23,934 nt of DNA. Source: GCA-003244245 sp036494005. GTDB lineage: Bacteria; Actinomycetota; Actinomycetes; Mycobacteriales; Pseudonocardiaceae. This document shows positions 14,812 through 21,485 of this stretch, in pieces. How positions within the stretch are numbered: the first letter of the stretch is position 1; each line of letters begins with the position of its first letter. The notes below the pieces were generated by a model that was not told the origin of the DNA, searched no databases, and was given only the letters and a program-made list of their open reading frames with translations. The stretch covers positions 1-23,934 of the forward strand of contig DASXOV010000236.1 of assembly GCA_036494005.1 (NCBI GenBank). Reading direction: 5' to 3'. The translations under genes were made by a program, and so were the position numbers.

Positions 14812-16551
14812 TCAGGCACCCTTCCCGGCAGCGGCCAATCGCGACCGGCTCTCCGCCCAGATCCGTTGGGCTGACCCCAGGCCGGAGAATCCGGAACGGG
14901 AGAACAACCTGGAATCCGATGCCATGGCCACCAGCGGGTGCGTCACGAGGAAGACCACCACCAGGTCCAGCACGGTCGACATCCCAAGGGTGAACGCGAA
15001 GCCCCGCACCTGGCCGACCGCGAGAATATAGAGCACCGCCGCCGCCAGGAAGCTCACCGCGTCCGCGGACAAGATGGTGCGCCGCGCCCTGACCCAGGCA
15101 CGAGGAACCGCGGAACGGAAGGTCCTGCCCTCGCGGACTTCGTCCTTCATCCGTTCGAAGAAGATCACGAACGAGTCCGCGGTGATACCGATGGCCACGA
15201 TCAGTCCCGCGACACCGGCCAGGTCCAGGGTGAACCCGATCCATCGCCCCAGTAGAACCAGCATGGCGTAGACGATCACGCCGGAGAGCACGAGGGACAG
15301 GATCGTCAGCACCCCGAGCGCTCGGTAGTAAAAGAGGCAGTAGACGAACACCACCGCCAGCCCGATCGCACCGGCCAGCAGGCCGGCTCGCAATGACGCC
15401 AGCCCCAGGGTTGCCGAGACCGTCTGGGCCTCCGACGGCACGAACGACAGTGGCAGCGACCCGTACTTGAGCACGTTGGCCAGGTCTTGGGCCTTGGCCT
15501 GGGTGAACTGGCCGGTGATCTGGGTGCCTTGGCCGACCGGGATCGCACTGTTGATCTGCGGAGCTGAGACCACCTTGCTGTCCAGCATGATCGCGGTCTG
15601 TTTGCCGATGTTCTGCGCGGTGAACCGCGACCAGACGTCCTCACCCTGGTTGTCGAACTTCAGGTTCACCTCGTAACCAGGTCCGTTCTGGCTGGGTCCC
15701 GACGAGGCGCTGGTGATCCGTTCGCCGGACAGGAATGCCGGGCCGAGCAGGTACTTCGCCTTACCGTCCTGATCACACGCGACCAGCGGCAGGTTCGGGT
15801 CGTCGTTGCCCTGCAGCGGGTTGGGCACCGCACAGTTCAGCGCGGTCAGTGCCTGCTGCTGCACCGTGGGGTCCGCACTCTGCAGGATTGCACGGGCCTG
15901 CTGAATCTCCTGGGCGACCTGTGGGTCGGCGGGCGCCTGCGGGACCTGCCCCACCGGGGGCGCCGAACCGGCCGGGGGTGCGGTAGGCGGTGATGGCGGT
16001 GCCGGTGATGGCGGTGGCGGTGCCGCCTGCTGCGGAGCCACCGGGGTCGGTGCACCGGGGGGCACTGAAGATGGGCTGGACGCACCGGTGGGGGCCGGGC
16101 TCTGCCTACCGCCCGGTGGGGCAGCGGGCCTACCGCCCGGTGGGGCAGCGGGAGCCGCCGGAGGTGGCCCGGCCGCCTGCTCGTTGAGCACCGTGCGGAA
16201 GTACAGCTTCGCGGTCTGGCCGAGGGTGCGGGCCTGGTCGCCGTTCGCACCCGGCACGGTGATGATCAAGTTCACGCCATCGAGGATGACCTCGGCCCCG
16301 CTCACGCCGAGGCCGTTGACCCGTTGCTCAATGATCTGCCGAGCCTGGTCGAGAGATACGCGGTCCGGCGGGCTGCCGTCGACGGTGCGGGCGGTCAGGG
16401 TGACCCGGGTACCGCCCTGCAGGTCGATGCCCAGCTTGGGCTTCGGATCGCCGCCCCCGGTGAAGAAGACCAGGGAATACAGGATCGCTACGATCCCGAC
16501 GAAGATCGCCAGGTTGCGCCAGGGGCTGATACGCCCGGCCGGTGGTGCCAC
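14812..16551 (-). CDS. secD: Protein translocase subunit SecD
   Basis: 579 residues. The N-terminal membrane segment (about 12-32) is followed by KLGIDLQGGTRVTL, the SecD signature. The exterior P1 region is interrupted by a Pro/Ala/Gly-rich insertion of about 100 residues (roughly 125-215), then NDDPNLPLVACDQDGKAKYLL and DSKVVSAPQINSAI. The C-terminal membrane core contains SLRAGLLAGAIGLAVVFVYCLFYYRALG, AGVAGLIVAIGITADSFVIFFERMKDE and FAFTLGMSTVLDLVVVF. The insertion is also present in mycobacterial SecD, so it is a lineage feature, but here it contains an exact 24-base tandem duplication. The start is GTG with AGGAG 12-16 bases upstream. It lies 135 bases after yajC and directly before secF. 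Confidence 0.97.
   Translation of the reverse strand: MAPPAGRISPWRNLAIFVGIVAILYSLVFFTGGGDPKPKLGIDLQGGTRVTLTARTVDGSPPDRVSLDQARQIIEQRVNGLGVSGAEVILDGVNLIITVPGANGDQARTLGQTAKLYFRTVLNEQAAGPPPAAPAAPPGGRPAAPPGGRQSPAPTGASSPSSVPPGAPTPVAPQQAAPPPPSPAPPSPPTAPPAGSAPPVGQVPQAPADPQVAQEIQQARAILQSADPTVQQQALTALNCAVPNPLQGNDDPNLPLVACDQDGKAKYLLGPAFLSGERITSASSGPSQNGPGYEVNLKFDNQGEDVWSRFTAQNIGKQTAIMLDSKVVSAPQINSAIPVGQGTQITGQFTQAKAQDLANVLKYGSLPLSFVPSEAQTVSATLGLASLRAGLLAGAIGLAVVFVYCLFYYRALGVLTILSLVLSGVIVYAMLVLLGRWIGFTLDLAGVAGLIVAIGITADSFVIFFERMKDEVREGRTFRSAVPRAWVRARRTILSADAVSFLAAAVLYILAVGQVRGFAFTLGMSTVLDLVVVFLVTHPLVAMASDSRLFSRSGFSGLGSAQRIWAESRSRLAAAGKGA
16105..16152. repeat. Exact 24-base tandem duplication in the secD Pro-rich insert
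   Basis: Two identical adjacent 24-base units (16105-16128 and 16129-16152) encode two PPGGR-type repeats in frame within the Pro-rich insertion of SecD. Confidence 0.93.
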
Positions 16552-16686
16552 TGTGGGTGGTTCTCCTGTTCAAAGCCAACTGCGCAGGACGCCGCGACTG
16601 GATCTGCGGCGGTCCCCACTGTGCCAGCACCGGGGGGTGGCGCGCCCGTGGGGACCGGGTGCGCAGCGTACCCGCACCAGGTCAGG

Positions 16687-17040
16687 TCACAGCCGGTCAG
16701 TACGGGCACCGTCCTCCAGGGGCGGCGCGAGCTGCGCACCAGACGTCGCGGGCTGATCGTGGTCGACGGCGGGATCGTCCTCGGTGACCTTCTCCCGGAT
16801 CGCCACACGCAGCCACGTGGTGCGCACACCAGGGGCGATCTCGAGACCGATGGTGTCCTCATCCGCAGTGTCCACCACCGTCGCGTGCAGGCCCGAGGTG
16901 GTCATCACCCGATCACCATTGACCAGCGACTCGTGCAGCCGCTGCGCCTCGGCCAACGCGCGCTTCTGCCGCCGCGATCCGAGGATCAGCGGCAGTCCGA
17001 GCACAATGATGAAGAGCAGCGGCAGGAGCAGGGATTCCAT
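16687..17040 (-). CDS. yajC: Sec translocon accessory protein YajC
   Basis: 117 residues. A short N-terminus leads directly into one membrane segment (about 4-21, LLLPLLFIIVLGLPLILG). The cytoplasmic part begins SRRQKRALAEAQRLHESLVNGDRVMTTSGLHATVV, the YajC signature of a basic stretch and a GDRV-TT-GL-A turn. An acidic variable tail follows. YajC associates with SecD and SecF. ATG 17040 has GGAG four bases upstream. It is the first gene of a yajC-secD-secF cluster, the same order as Rv2588c-Rv2587c-Rv2586c. It lies downstream of ruvB across a 145-base gap containing a tandem repeat, so it may have its own promoter; I did not find a clear one. Confidence 0.95.
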   Translation of the reverse strand: MESLLLPLLFIIVLGLPLILGSRRQKRALAEAQRLHESLVNGDRVMTTSGLHATVVDTADEDTIGLEIAPGVRTTWLRVAIREKVTEDDPAVDHDQPATSGAQLAPPLEDGARTDRL

Positions 17041-17112
17041 GGTTCTCCGATCACATCAACGTCGCTGACAGCGTCGCTCACCCGAGTGTGCCAGGTCCGC
17101 TTTCACCGGTTC

Positions 17113-17187
17113 GTCTCGGTGCTACCTGCCTCGACCCTGACAAGCAGGTCTCGGTGCTACCTGCCTCGACCCTGACAAGCAGGTCTC
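17113..17187. repeat. Tandem 35-base direct repeat between ruvB and yajC
   Basis: Two identical 35-base units (17113-17147 and 17148-17182) plus five bases of a third unit that run into the ruvB stop codon (17186-17188). Each unit holds a 6-base inverted repeat (ACCTGC/GCAGGT around 14 bases), so each can fold. It could be a duplicated terminator, an attenuator, or simple slippage. There are no spacers, so it is not a CRISPR array. Confidence 0.9.
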
Positions 17188-18217
17188 AGGCATCGAACAG
17201 AGTGGGCCCCTGGTCCCCGGCGGGAGGCTCCAGCCCCAGGTGCCGCCACGCCGCGGCGGTGGCCACCCGACCCCGGGGCGTGCGGGCGAGCATGCCTGCC
17301 CGTACGAGGAACGGCTCACACACCTCTTCGACGGTGGCCGGTTCCTCCCCCACCGCCACAGCGATCGTGGACACGCCGACCGGTCCCCCTCCGAAGGTCC
17401 GCACCAGAGCGGTGAGGACAGCTCGATCCAGGCGGTCCAGCCCCAGGTCGTCCACGTCGTAGACGGCCAGTCCAGCCTTGGCCACCTCCAGGGTGATCGC
17501 ACCGTCCGCTCTGACCTCAGCGTAGTCGCGGACCCGCCGCAGCAGCCGGTTAGCGATCCGGGGCGTGCCACGGGAACGGGCCGCGATCTCAGCCGCACCG
17601 TCAGCCCGCAGGTCCACGCCGAGAATGCCCGCCGAGCGGCGCAACACCAGTTCCAGCTCGTCGGGCTCGTAGAACTCCATGTGCGCGGTGAACCCGAACC
17701 GGTCGCGCAGCGGACCGGTCAGCGCCCCGGACCGGGTCGTCGCCCCGACCAGGGTGAACGGAGCGATCTCCAGTGGGATCGAGGTCGCTCCCGGACCCTT
17801 GCCGACCACCACATCGACCCGGAAGTCCTCCATCGCCAGGTAGAGCATCTCCTCGGCGGCCCTGGCCACCCGGTGGATCTCGTCGATGAACAGCACATCG
17901 CCCTCGACGAGGTTGGACAGCATCGCGGCGAGGTCCCCCGCGCGTTCCAGCGCCGGACCCGAGGTGACCCGGATGGCGCTGCCCAACTCGGCCGCGATGA
18001 TCATCGCCAGGCTGGTCTTGCCCAGCCCCGGCGGCCCGGAGAACAACACGTGATCCGGCGGACTGCCCCGTCTGCGTGCACCTTCCAGTACCAGTTCCAG
18101 CTGCTCACGGACCCGTGGCTGACCGATGAACTCGGGCAGCCTGCGCGGCCGCAGCGTGGTCTCGAGGTCGAGCTCGGCCGGGTCGGCCTCGGCGGACAGC
18201 GGTACCTCCGGGTTCAC
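17186..18217 (-). CDS. ruvB: Holliday junction branch migration ATPase RuvB
   Basis: 343 residues, normal length. It is an AAA+ motor that, with RuvA, drives branch migration of Holliday junctions. The N-terminal LRPRRLPEFIGQ is typical. Walker A is GPPGLGKT (61-68) and Walker B is FIDEIHR (110-116). VGATTRSGALTGPLRDRFGF holds sensor 1 and the arginine finger, and GTPRIANRLLRRVRDYAEV is sensor 2. The C-terminal winged helix contains TFGGGPVGVSTIAVAVGEE and AWRHLGL. GTG 18217 overlaps the ruvA stop by four bases (GTGA). The last gene of ruvC-ruvA-ruvB, it should be SOS-induced through the box upstream of ruvC. Confidence 0.98.
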   Translation of the reverse strand: MNPEVPLSAEADPAELDLETTLRPRRLPEFIGQPRVREQLELVLEGARRRGSPPDHVLFSGPPGLGKTSLAMIIAAELGSAIRVTSGPALERAGDLAAMLSNLVEGDVLFIDEIHRVARAAEEMLYLAMEDFRVDVVVGKGPGATSIPLEIAPFTLVGATTRSGALTGPLRDRFGFTAHMEFYEPDELELVLRRSAGILGVDLRADGAAEIAARSRGTPRIANRLLRRVRDYAEVRADGAITLEVAKAGLAVYDVDDLGLDRLDRAVLTALVRTFGGGPVGVSTIAVAVGEEPATVEEVCEPFLVRAGMLARTPRGRVATAAAWRHLGLEPPAGDQGPTLFDA

Positions 18218-18822
18218 CGGCTGCGCCCCAGCCGGGTCAGCGCGCGACGCAACACCGCGGAGGTGTCGGCGGACTCCTCGCCGGGCCCGTCGGTGTCGGC
18301 GAGCACGGCCTCCACCACCTGCTCGGCCTGCCGGGCGGCGAAGCCGAGCCCGACCAGCGCTTCGGCCACCTGGGTGCGCACCGCACCGCCGTTGCGAACC
18401 GGCCCGCCCACCGTGGGAACCAGCACCCCGACCTTGTCCCGCAGCTCGACGACCAGCCGTTCCGCACCTTTGCGCCCGATTCCGGGCACCTGCGTCAGCA
18501 CGGTGAGGTTGCCCTCGGCGAGCGCGGTGCGCAATGCCTCGGGCTCCAGGACGGCCAGCATCGCCAGTGCCAGCCGGGGCCCCACCCCGGACACCGTCTG
18601 GAGCAGCACGAACAGCTCACGGGCCGCGGCGTCGGCGAAACCGTAGAGGGTCAGCGAGTCCTCCCGAACCACCAGCGAGGTGGCCAGCCGGGTCTGCTCA
18701 CCGCAGCGCAGGGTGGCCAGCGTCGCGGGCACGGCATGGACGGCCAAGCCGACCCCGCCGACCTCGACGACCGCGTGGTCCAGTCCCACCGAGAGCACCG
18801 CACCGCGCACCGAGGTGATCAC
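18214..18822 (-). CDS. ruvA: Holliday junction DNA-binding protein RuvA
   Basis: 202 residues. It binds four-way junctions as a tetramer and loads RuvB. The N-terminal OB-fold starts MITSVRGAVLSVGLDHAVVEVGGVG (first residue from GTG) and includes VVREDSLTLYGF. Two helix-hairpin-helix motifs follow: VSGVGPRLALAML (about 78-90) and VPGIGRKGAERLVVEL (about 112-127). Then comes a flexible linker and the C-terminal RuvB-binding domain, starting near AEALVGLGFAARQAEQVV. The reading frame is open far upstream through ruvC, but homology and the GTGA overlap with the ruvC stop fix the start at GTG 18822. Confidence 0.97.
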   Translation of the reverse strand: MITSVRGAVLSVGLDHAVVEVGGVGLAVHAVPATLATLRCGEQTRLATSLVVREDSLTLYGFADAAARELFVLLQTVSGVGPRLALAMLAVLEPEALRTALAEGNLTVLTQVPGIGRKGAERLVVELRDKVGVLVPTVGGPVRNGGAVRTQVAEALVGLGFAARQAEQVVEAVLADTDGPGEESADTSAVLRRALTRLGRSR

Positions 18823-19394
18823 GGCAGGCCCCCGGCCTTCCGGGCCGCCGCGGCCAGCCGCGCCCGGTGTGTCCGGGCGAGCTGGGCCGAGCGGGCCCGG
18901 GCCTGTTCCAGCCGCGCGGTCATCGGGGCCCGCCAGAGATGGCAGACCGCCAGCGCCAGCGCGTCCGCCGAATCGGCCGGGCGCGGTTTGGCGGGCAACG
19001 CCAGCAGCCTGGTGATCATGGTGGTCACCTGTTCCTTCCCGGCCCGTCCCGAGCCGGTGACCGCGGCCTTGACCTCGCTGGGGGTGTGGAAAGCGACCGG
19101 CAGGCCCCGGCGGGCGGCGAGCAACGCGACCACCCCACCCACCTGCGCGGTGCCCATCGCGGTGCGCACGTTGTGCTGGCTGAACACCCGCTCGATCGCG
19201 ACGACGTCCGGCTGGTGTTGGGTCAGCCACCGCTCCACCGTGTCGGCCACCTCGATCAGTCTGGTCCCGAGATCGCCTTCCGGGGGCGTCCGTACCACGT
19301 CGACCGCGACGCAGGTGACGCTGCGCCCGGACCCGCCGTCCACCACACCGAGGCCGCAACGGGTGAGCCCGGGGTCCACGCCCAGCACCCGCAC
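18819..19394 (-). CDS. ruvC: Crossover junction endodeoxyribonuclease RuvC
   Basis: 191 residues. This nuclease resolves Holliday junctions by symmetric nicks. The four catalytic acidic residues are visible: Asp7 (MRVLGVDPGL), Glu68 (AIERVF), and Asp141 and Asp144 (DSADALALA). The C-terminal extension of about 35 residues is Arg/Ala-rich. GTG 19394 has a near-ideal AAGGAGG (19401-19407) six bases upstream. A candidate -10 (TAGGCT) and an SOS box with one mismatch lie just upstream. As the first gene of ruvC-ruvA-ruvB, its promoter should serve all three. ruvC is also a known LexA target in mycobacteria, as I recall. Confidence 0.97.
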   Translation of the reverse strand: MRVLGVDPGLTRCGLGVVDGGSGRSVTCVAVDVVRTPPEGDLGTRLIEVADTVERWLTQHQPDVVAIERVFSQHNVRTAMGTAQVGGVVALLAARRGLPVAFHTPSEVKAAVTGSGRAGKEQVTTMITRLLALPAKPRPADSADALALAVCHLWRAPMTARLEQARARSAQLARTHRARLAAAARKAGGLP

Positions 19395-19400
19395 GCTGAA

Positions 19401-19407
19401 CCTCCTT
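19401..19407 (-). promoter_or_regulatory. Strong ribosome binding site of ruvC (AAGGAGG)
   Basis: AAGGAGG on the minus strand, six bases before GTG 19394, is the strongest Shine-Dalgarno noted in the window, consistent with high translation once the SOS promoter is derepressed. Confidence 0.75.
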
Positions 19408-19414
19408 GTGATGA

Positions 19415-19430
19415 GCGAACACCCGTTCGA
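19415..19430. promoter_or_regulatory. LexA operator (SOS box) of ruvCAB, one mismatch
   Basis: On the minus strand TCGAACGGGTGTTCGC matches TCGAAC-N4-GTTCGA at 11 of 12 positions. It lies 21-36 bases before the ruvC start and directly follows the candidate -10 box, so it would cover the transcription start. Confidence 0.8.
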
Positions 19431-19436
19431 AGCCTA
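19431..19436 (-). promoter_or_regulatory. Candidate -10 box (TAGGCT) of ruvCAB
   Basis: TAGGCT on the minus strand fits TANNNT and abuts the SOS box, placing the transcription start inside the operator. No clear -35 is visible. Confidence 0.42.
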
Positions 19437-19447
19437 ATGGCGGGCCC

Positions 19448-19463
19448 GTGCGGCGCCCCGCAC
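19448..19463 (-). terminator. GC-rich hairpin after the GNAT gene
   Basis: GTGCGG (19448-19453) and CCGCAC (19458-19463) are perfect 6-base arms around CGCC. They lie 33 bases beyond the GNAT stop and before the ruvC promoter, so this may end the pdxS-to-GNAT operon. There is no T tract. Confidence 0.35.
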
Positions 19464-19495
19464 CGACACACCACCGGCGCACACCGGCGCGCCGA

Positions 19496-19987
19496 TCAAC
19501 GCGGGTCTCTGCTCCGCTCCAGCCGGACCAGCCCGACGCCGGCGCCGTCGGTGGTGCGGCCGGCCACCCGATAACCGGCGTGCCGGTAGAAACGCAGGTT
19601 GTCCGCACTGCGGGCTCCGGTGACGAGCCAGAAGGTGCGCACCTGCGCCGGGGCGGCGTCCTGCACTGCGGCGAGCAGCGCGGCACCGACACCCCGGCCC
19701 TGCTGGTCGGGCGCGACGACGAAACGGGCCACCTCCATCAGCGCACCGTCCACCCGCCCGCGTACCGCACCGATCAGCCGAGGCCCGAGCCAGGCACCGA
19801 ATGCCAGCACCCCACCGGCGGCCAGGTCGGTGCGCAGTTCGGCGACGGTCTCGGTGAGCGGCGGGATGCCTGGCTGTCCATAGCGCTGCGCCTCGGTGAC
19901 GTAGGCGGCCCGCTGCACCGTGAGTGCCTCGCCCGCGTGTTCGGGCAGCAGCCGGGCGATGCGCAGTGCCGGCCGGGGCGTGCTCAG
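19496..19987 (-). CDS. GNAT family N-acetyltransferase (start uncertain, possibly CTG)
   Basis: The acetyl-CoA-binding GNAT core is clear: VARFVVAPDQQGRGVGAALLAAV holds the Q/RxxGxG/A pyrophosphate loop, followed by the LVTGARSADNLRFYRHAGYRVAGR motif. The N-terminal strand and helix LRIARLLPEHAGEALTVQRAAYVTEAQ look complete and belong to the fold, but no ATG, GTG or TTG lies before them until deep inside yebC. I give CTG 19987, which overlaps the yebC stop (CTGA) and has GAGG four bases upstream; this makes 163 residues. The alternative is GTG 19918 (140 residues) with GAGG eight bases upstream, which would delete the first strand. The substrate is unknown. It is the last gene of the pdxS operon. 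Confidence 0.75.
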   Translation of the reverse strand: MSTPRPALRIARLLPEHAGEALTVQRAAYVTEAQRYGQPGIPPLTETVAELRTDLAAGGVLAFGAWLGPRLIGAVRGRVDGALMEVARFVVAPDQQGRGVGAALLAAVQDAAPAQVRTFWLVTGARSADNLRFYRHAGYRVAGRTTDGAGVGLVRLERSRDPR

Positions 19988-20733
19988 CCGACCTCGGCCA
20001 GTACATCGTCGGGGACGTCGAAGTTGGCGTAGACGTTCTGGACGTCGTCGCAGTCCTCCAACGCGTCGATCAGCTTGAACACCTTGCGGGCGTTCTCGGC
20101 GTCCAGCGCGGTGCTCGCCGACGGCAGGAAGCTCGCATCGGCGGAGTCGTAGTCGATGCCGGCCCCCTGCAGCGCGGTGCGCACCCCGACCAGGTCGGTG
20201 GCCTCGGACACCACCTCGAAGGCTTCCCCGAGGTCGTTGACCTCCTCGGCGCCGGCGTCGAGCACCGCCGCCAGCACGTCGTCCTCCGAAACCCCCTCGT
20301 GCGGCACGATCACCACGCCCTTGCGGCTGAACAGGAACGACACCGAACCGGGGTCGGCCATCGTGCCGCCGTTGCGGGTCATCGCGGTACGAACCTCGGA
20401 CGCTGCCCGGTTGCGGTTGTCGGTGAGGCATTCGACGAGCAGCGCCACCCCGCCGGGTCCGTACCCCTCGTACATGATCGTCTGGTAGTCGGCTCCACCG
20501 GCATCGGCGCCGGAGCCACGTTTGATCGCCCGGTCGATGTTGTCCACCGGCACCGAGTTCTTCCGCGCCTTCTGGATCGCGTCGTACAGCGTGGGATTGC
20601 CATCCGGATCACCACCGCTGGTGCGGGCCGCCACCTCGATGTTCTTGATCAGCTTCGCGAAGAGCTTGCCCCGCTTGGCGTCGACGGCGGCCTTCTTGTG
20701 CTTAGTGGTCGCCCATTTCGAATGGCCGCTCAT
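19984..20733 (-). CDS. yebC: YebC/PmpR-family (TACO1-like) protein
   Basis: 249 residues beginning MSGHSKWATTKHKKAAVDAKRGKLFAKLIKNIEVAAR, the family signature. FEGYGPGG-type (YEGYGPGGVALLVECLTDNRNRA), FLFSRKGVV and a C-terminal VYANFDVPDDVL close the protein. The frame is open 17 codons further upstream, but the conserved N-terminus fixes ATG 20733; CAGGG lies six bases upstream. The family was long annotated as a transcriptional regulator; recent work on YebC/TACO1 proteins points to a ribosomal role at difficult, notably proline-rich, stretches. It lies 37 bases after pdxT; the same adjacency (Rv2603c-Rv2604c) exists in M. tuberculosis. Confidence 0.96.
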   Translation of the reverse strand: MSGHSKWATTKHKKAAVDAKRGKLFAKLIKNIEVAARTSGGDPDGNPTLYDAIQKARKNSVPVDNIDRAIKRGSGADAGGADYQTIMYEGYGPGGVALLVECLTDNRNRAASEVRTAMTRNGGTMADPGSVSFLFSRKGVVIVPHEGVSEDDVLAAVLDAGAEEVNDLGEAFEVVSEATDLVGVRTALQGAGIDYDSADASFLPSASTALDAENARKVFKLIDALEDCDDVQNVYANFDVPDDVLAEVG

Positions 20734-20770
20734 CGCTGCCCTGCTCCTCTTGCTCGCTGTGCCGGTCTCA

Positions 20771-21427
20771 TCAGCCTGCACCACCCGATGTGCGCACCCG
20801 TGCCCCGGCCGAACACCGCACCATCTCGCAGAAGAGCCGGTGAACGCGCCGGTCGCCGGTCAACTCCGGATGGAACGCGGTGGCCAGCACAGACCCCTGC
20901 CGGACCGCAACGATCCTACCTGCGGCACGACCGGCGGACGGTACGTCGGGCACCCTGGCCAGCACCTCGACCGCAGGCCCGGCCTCCTCCACCCACGGGG
21001 CGCGAATGAAGACCGCCCGTACCGGGTCGCCGGGAATGCCCGCGAAGTCCAGGTCGGCTTCGAAGGAGTCCACCTGCCTGCCGAACGCGTTGCGGCGCAC
21101 CACTGCATCCAACGCGGCCAGTTGCTGCTGGTCAGCCCGGCCGTCGAGCACCTTCCTGCCCAGCAGGATCATTCCGGCACACGAACCGTAGGCAGGCATG
21201 CCGTCCGCCAGCCGAGCCCGCAATGGCGTCACAAGGTCGAAAACCACCAGCAGCCGGCTCATCGTCGTCGACTCACCCCCGGGCAGGATGAGGGCGTCCA
21301 CCTCGGCCAGTTCCTCGCCGCGCCGAACCAGCCTGCTGCGCAGACCGCACTCGGCCAGGGCACGCTGATGTTCACGGACGTCACCCTGCAACGCCAGCAC
21401 ACCGACAACAGGGCCGTTCTCGGGCAC
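20771..21427 (-). CDS. pdxT: PLP synthase glutaminase subunit PdxT
   Basis: 218 residues. This class I glutaminase releases ammonia from glutamine and passes it to PdxS for pyridoxal 5'-phosphate synthesis. The catalytic triad is visible: Cys83 in YGSCAGMILL, and His186 and Glu188 in FHPELTGD. VLALQGDVREH (10-20) and LILPGGESTTM (47-57) form the oxyanion region. GTG 21427 has GGAAGG seven bases upstream. The C-terminus is slightly extended. It lies 58 bases after the PHP-domain gene, with pdxS two genes upstream, so the synthase subunits are split by one gene. Confidence 0.97.
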   Translation of the reverse strand: MPENGPVVGVLALQGDVREHQRALAECGLRSRLVRRGEELAEVDALILPGGESTTMSRLLVVFDLVTPLRARLADGMPAYGSCAGMILLGRKVLDGRADQQQLAALDAVVRRNAFGRQVDSFEADLDFAGIPGDPVRAVFIRAPWVEEAGPAVEVLARVPDVPSAGRAAGRIVAVRQGSVLATAFHPELTGDRRVHRLFCEMVRCSAGARVRTSGGAG

Positions 21428-21485
21428 GATCCGACCTTCCCGGCAGGGACGACAGCGACGGCGTCAAGACTAGGCCGCCCGGGGA

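Noticed and set aside
17113..17187. Possible CRISPR array
   Set aside because: The 35-base units are directly adjacent with no spacers, and no cas genes are nearby.
18823..19692. Upstream extension of the ruvA frame through ruvC
   Set aside because: RuvA homology begins at the GTG at 18822; the extension is out of frame with ruvC and is low complexity.
19434..20006. Frame starting with ATG 20006 near the GNAT gene
   Set aside because: It lies in a different frame from the GNAT motifs and gives an Arg/Ala-rich sequence. Using it would require a frameshift for which there is no evidence.
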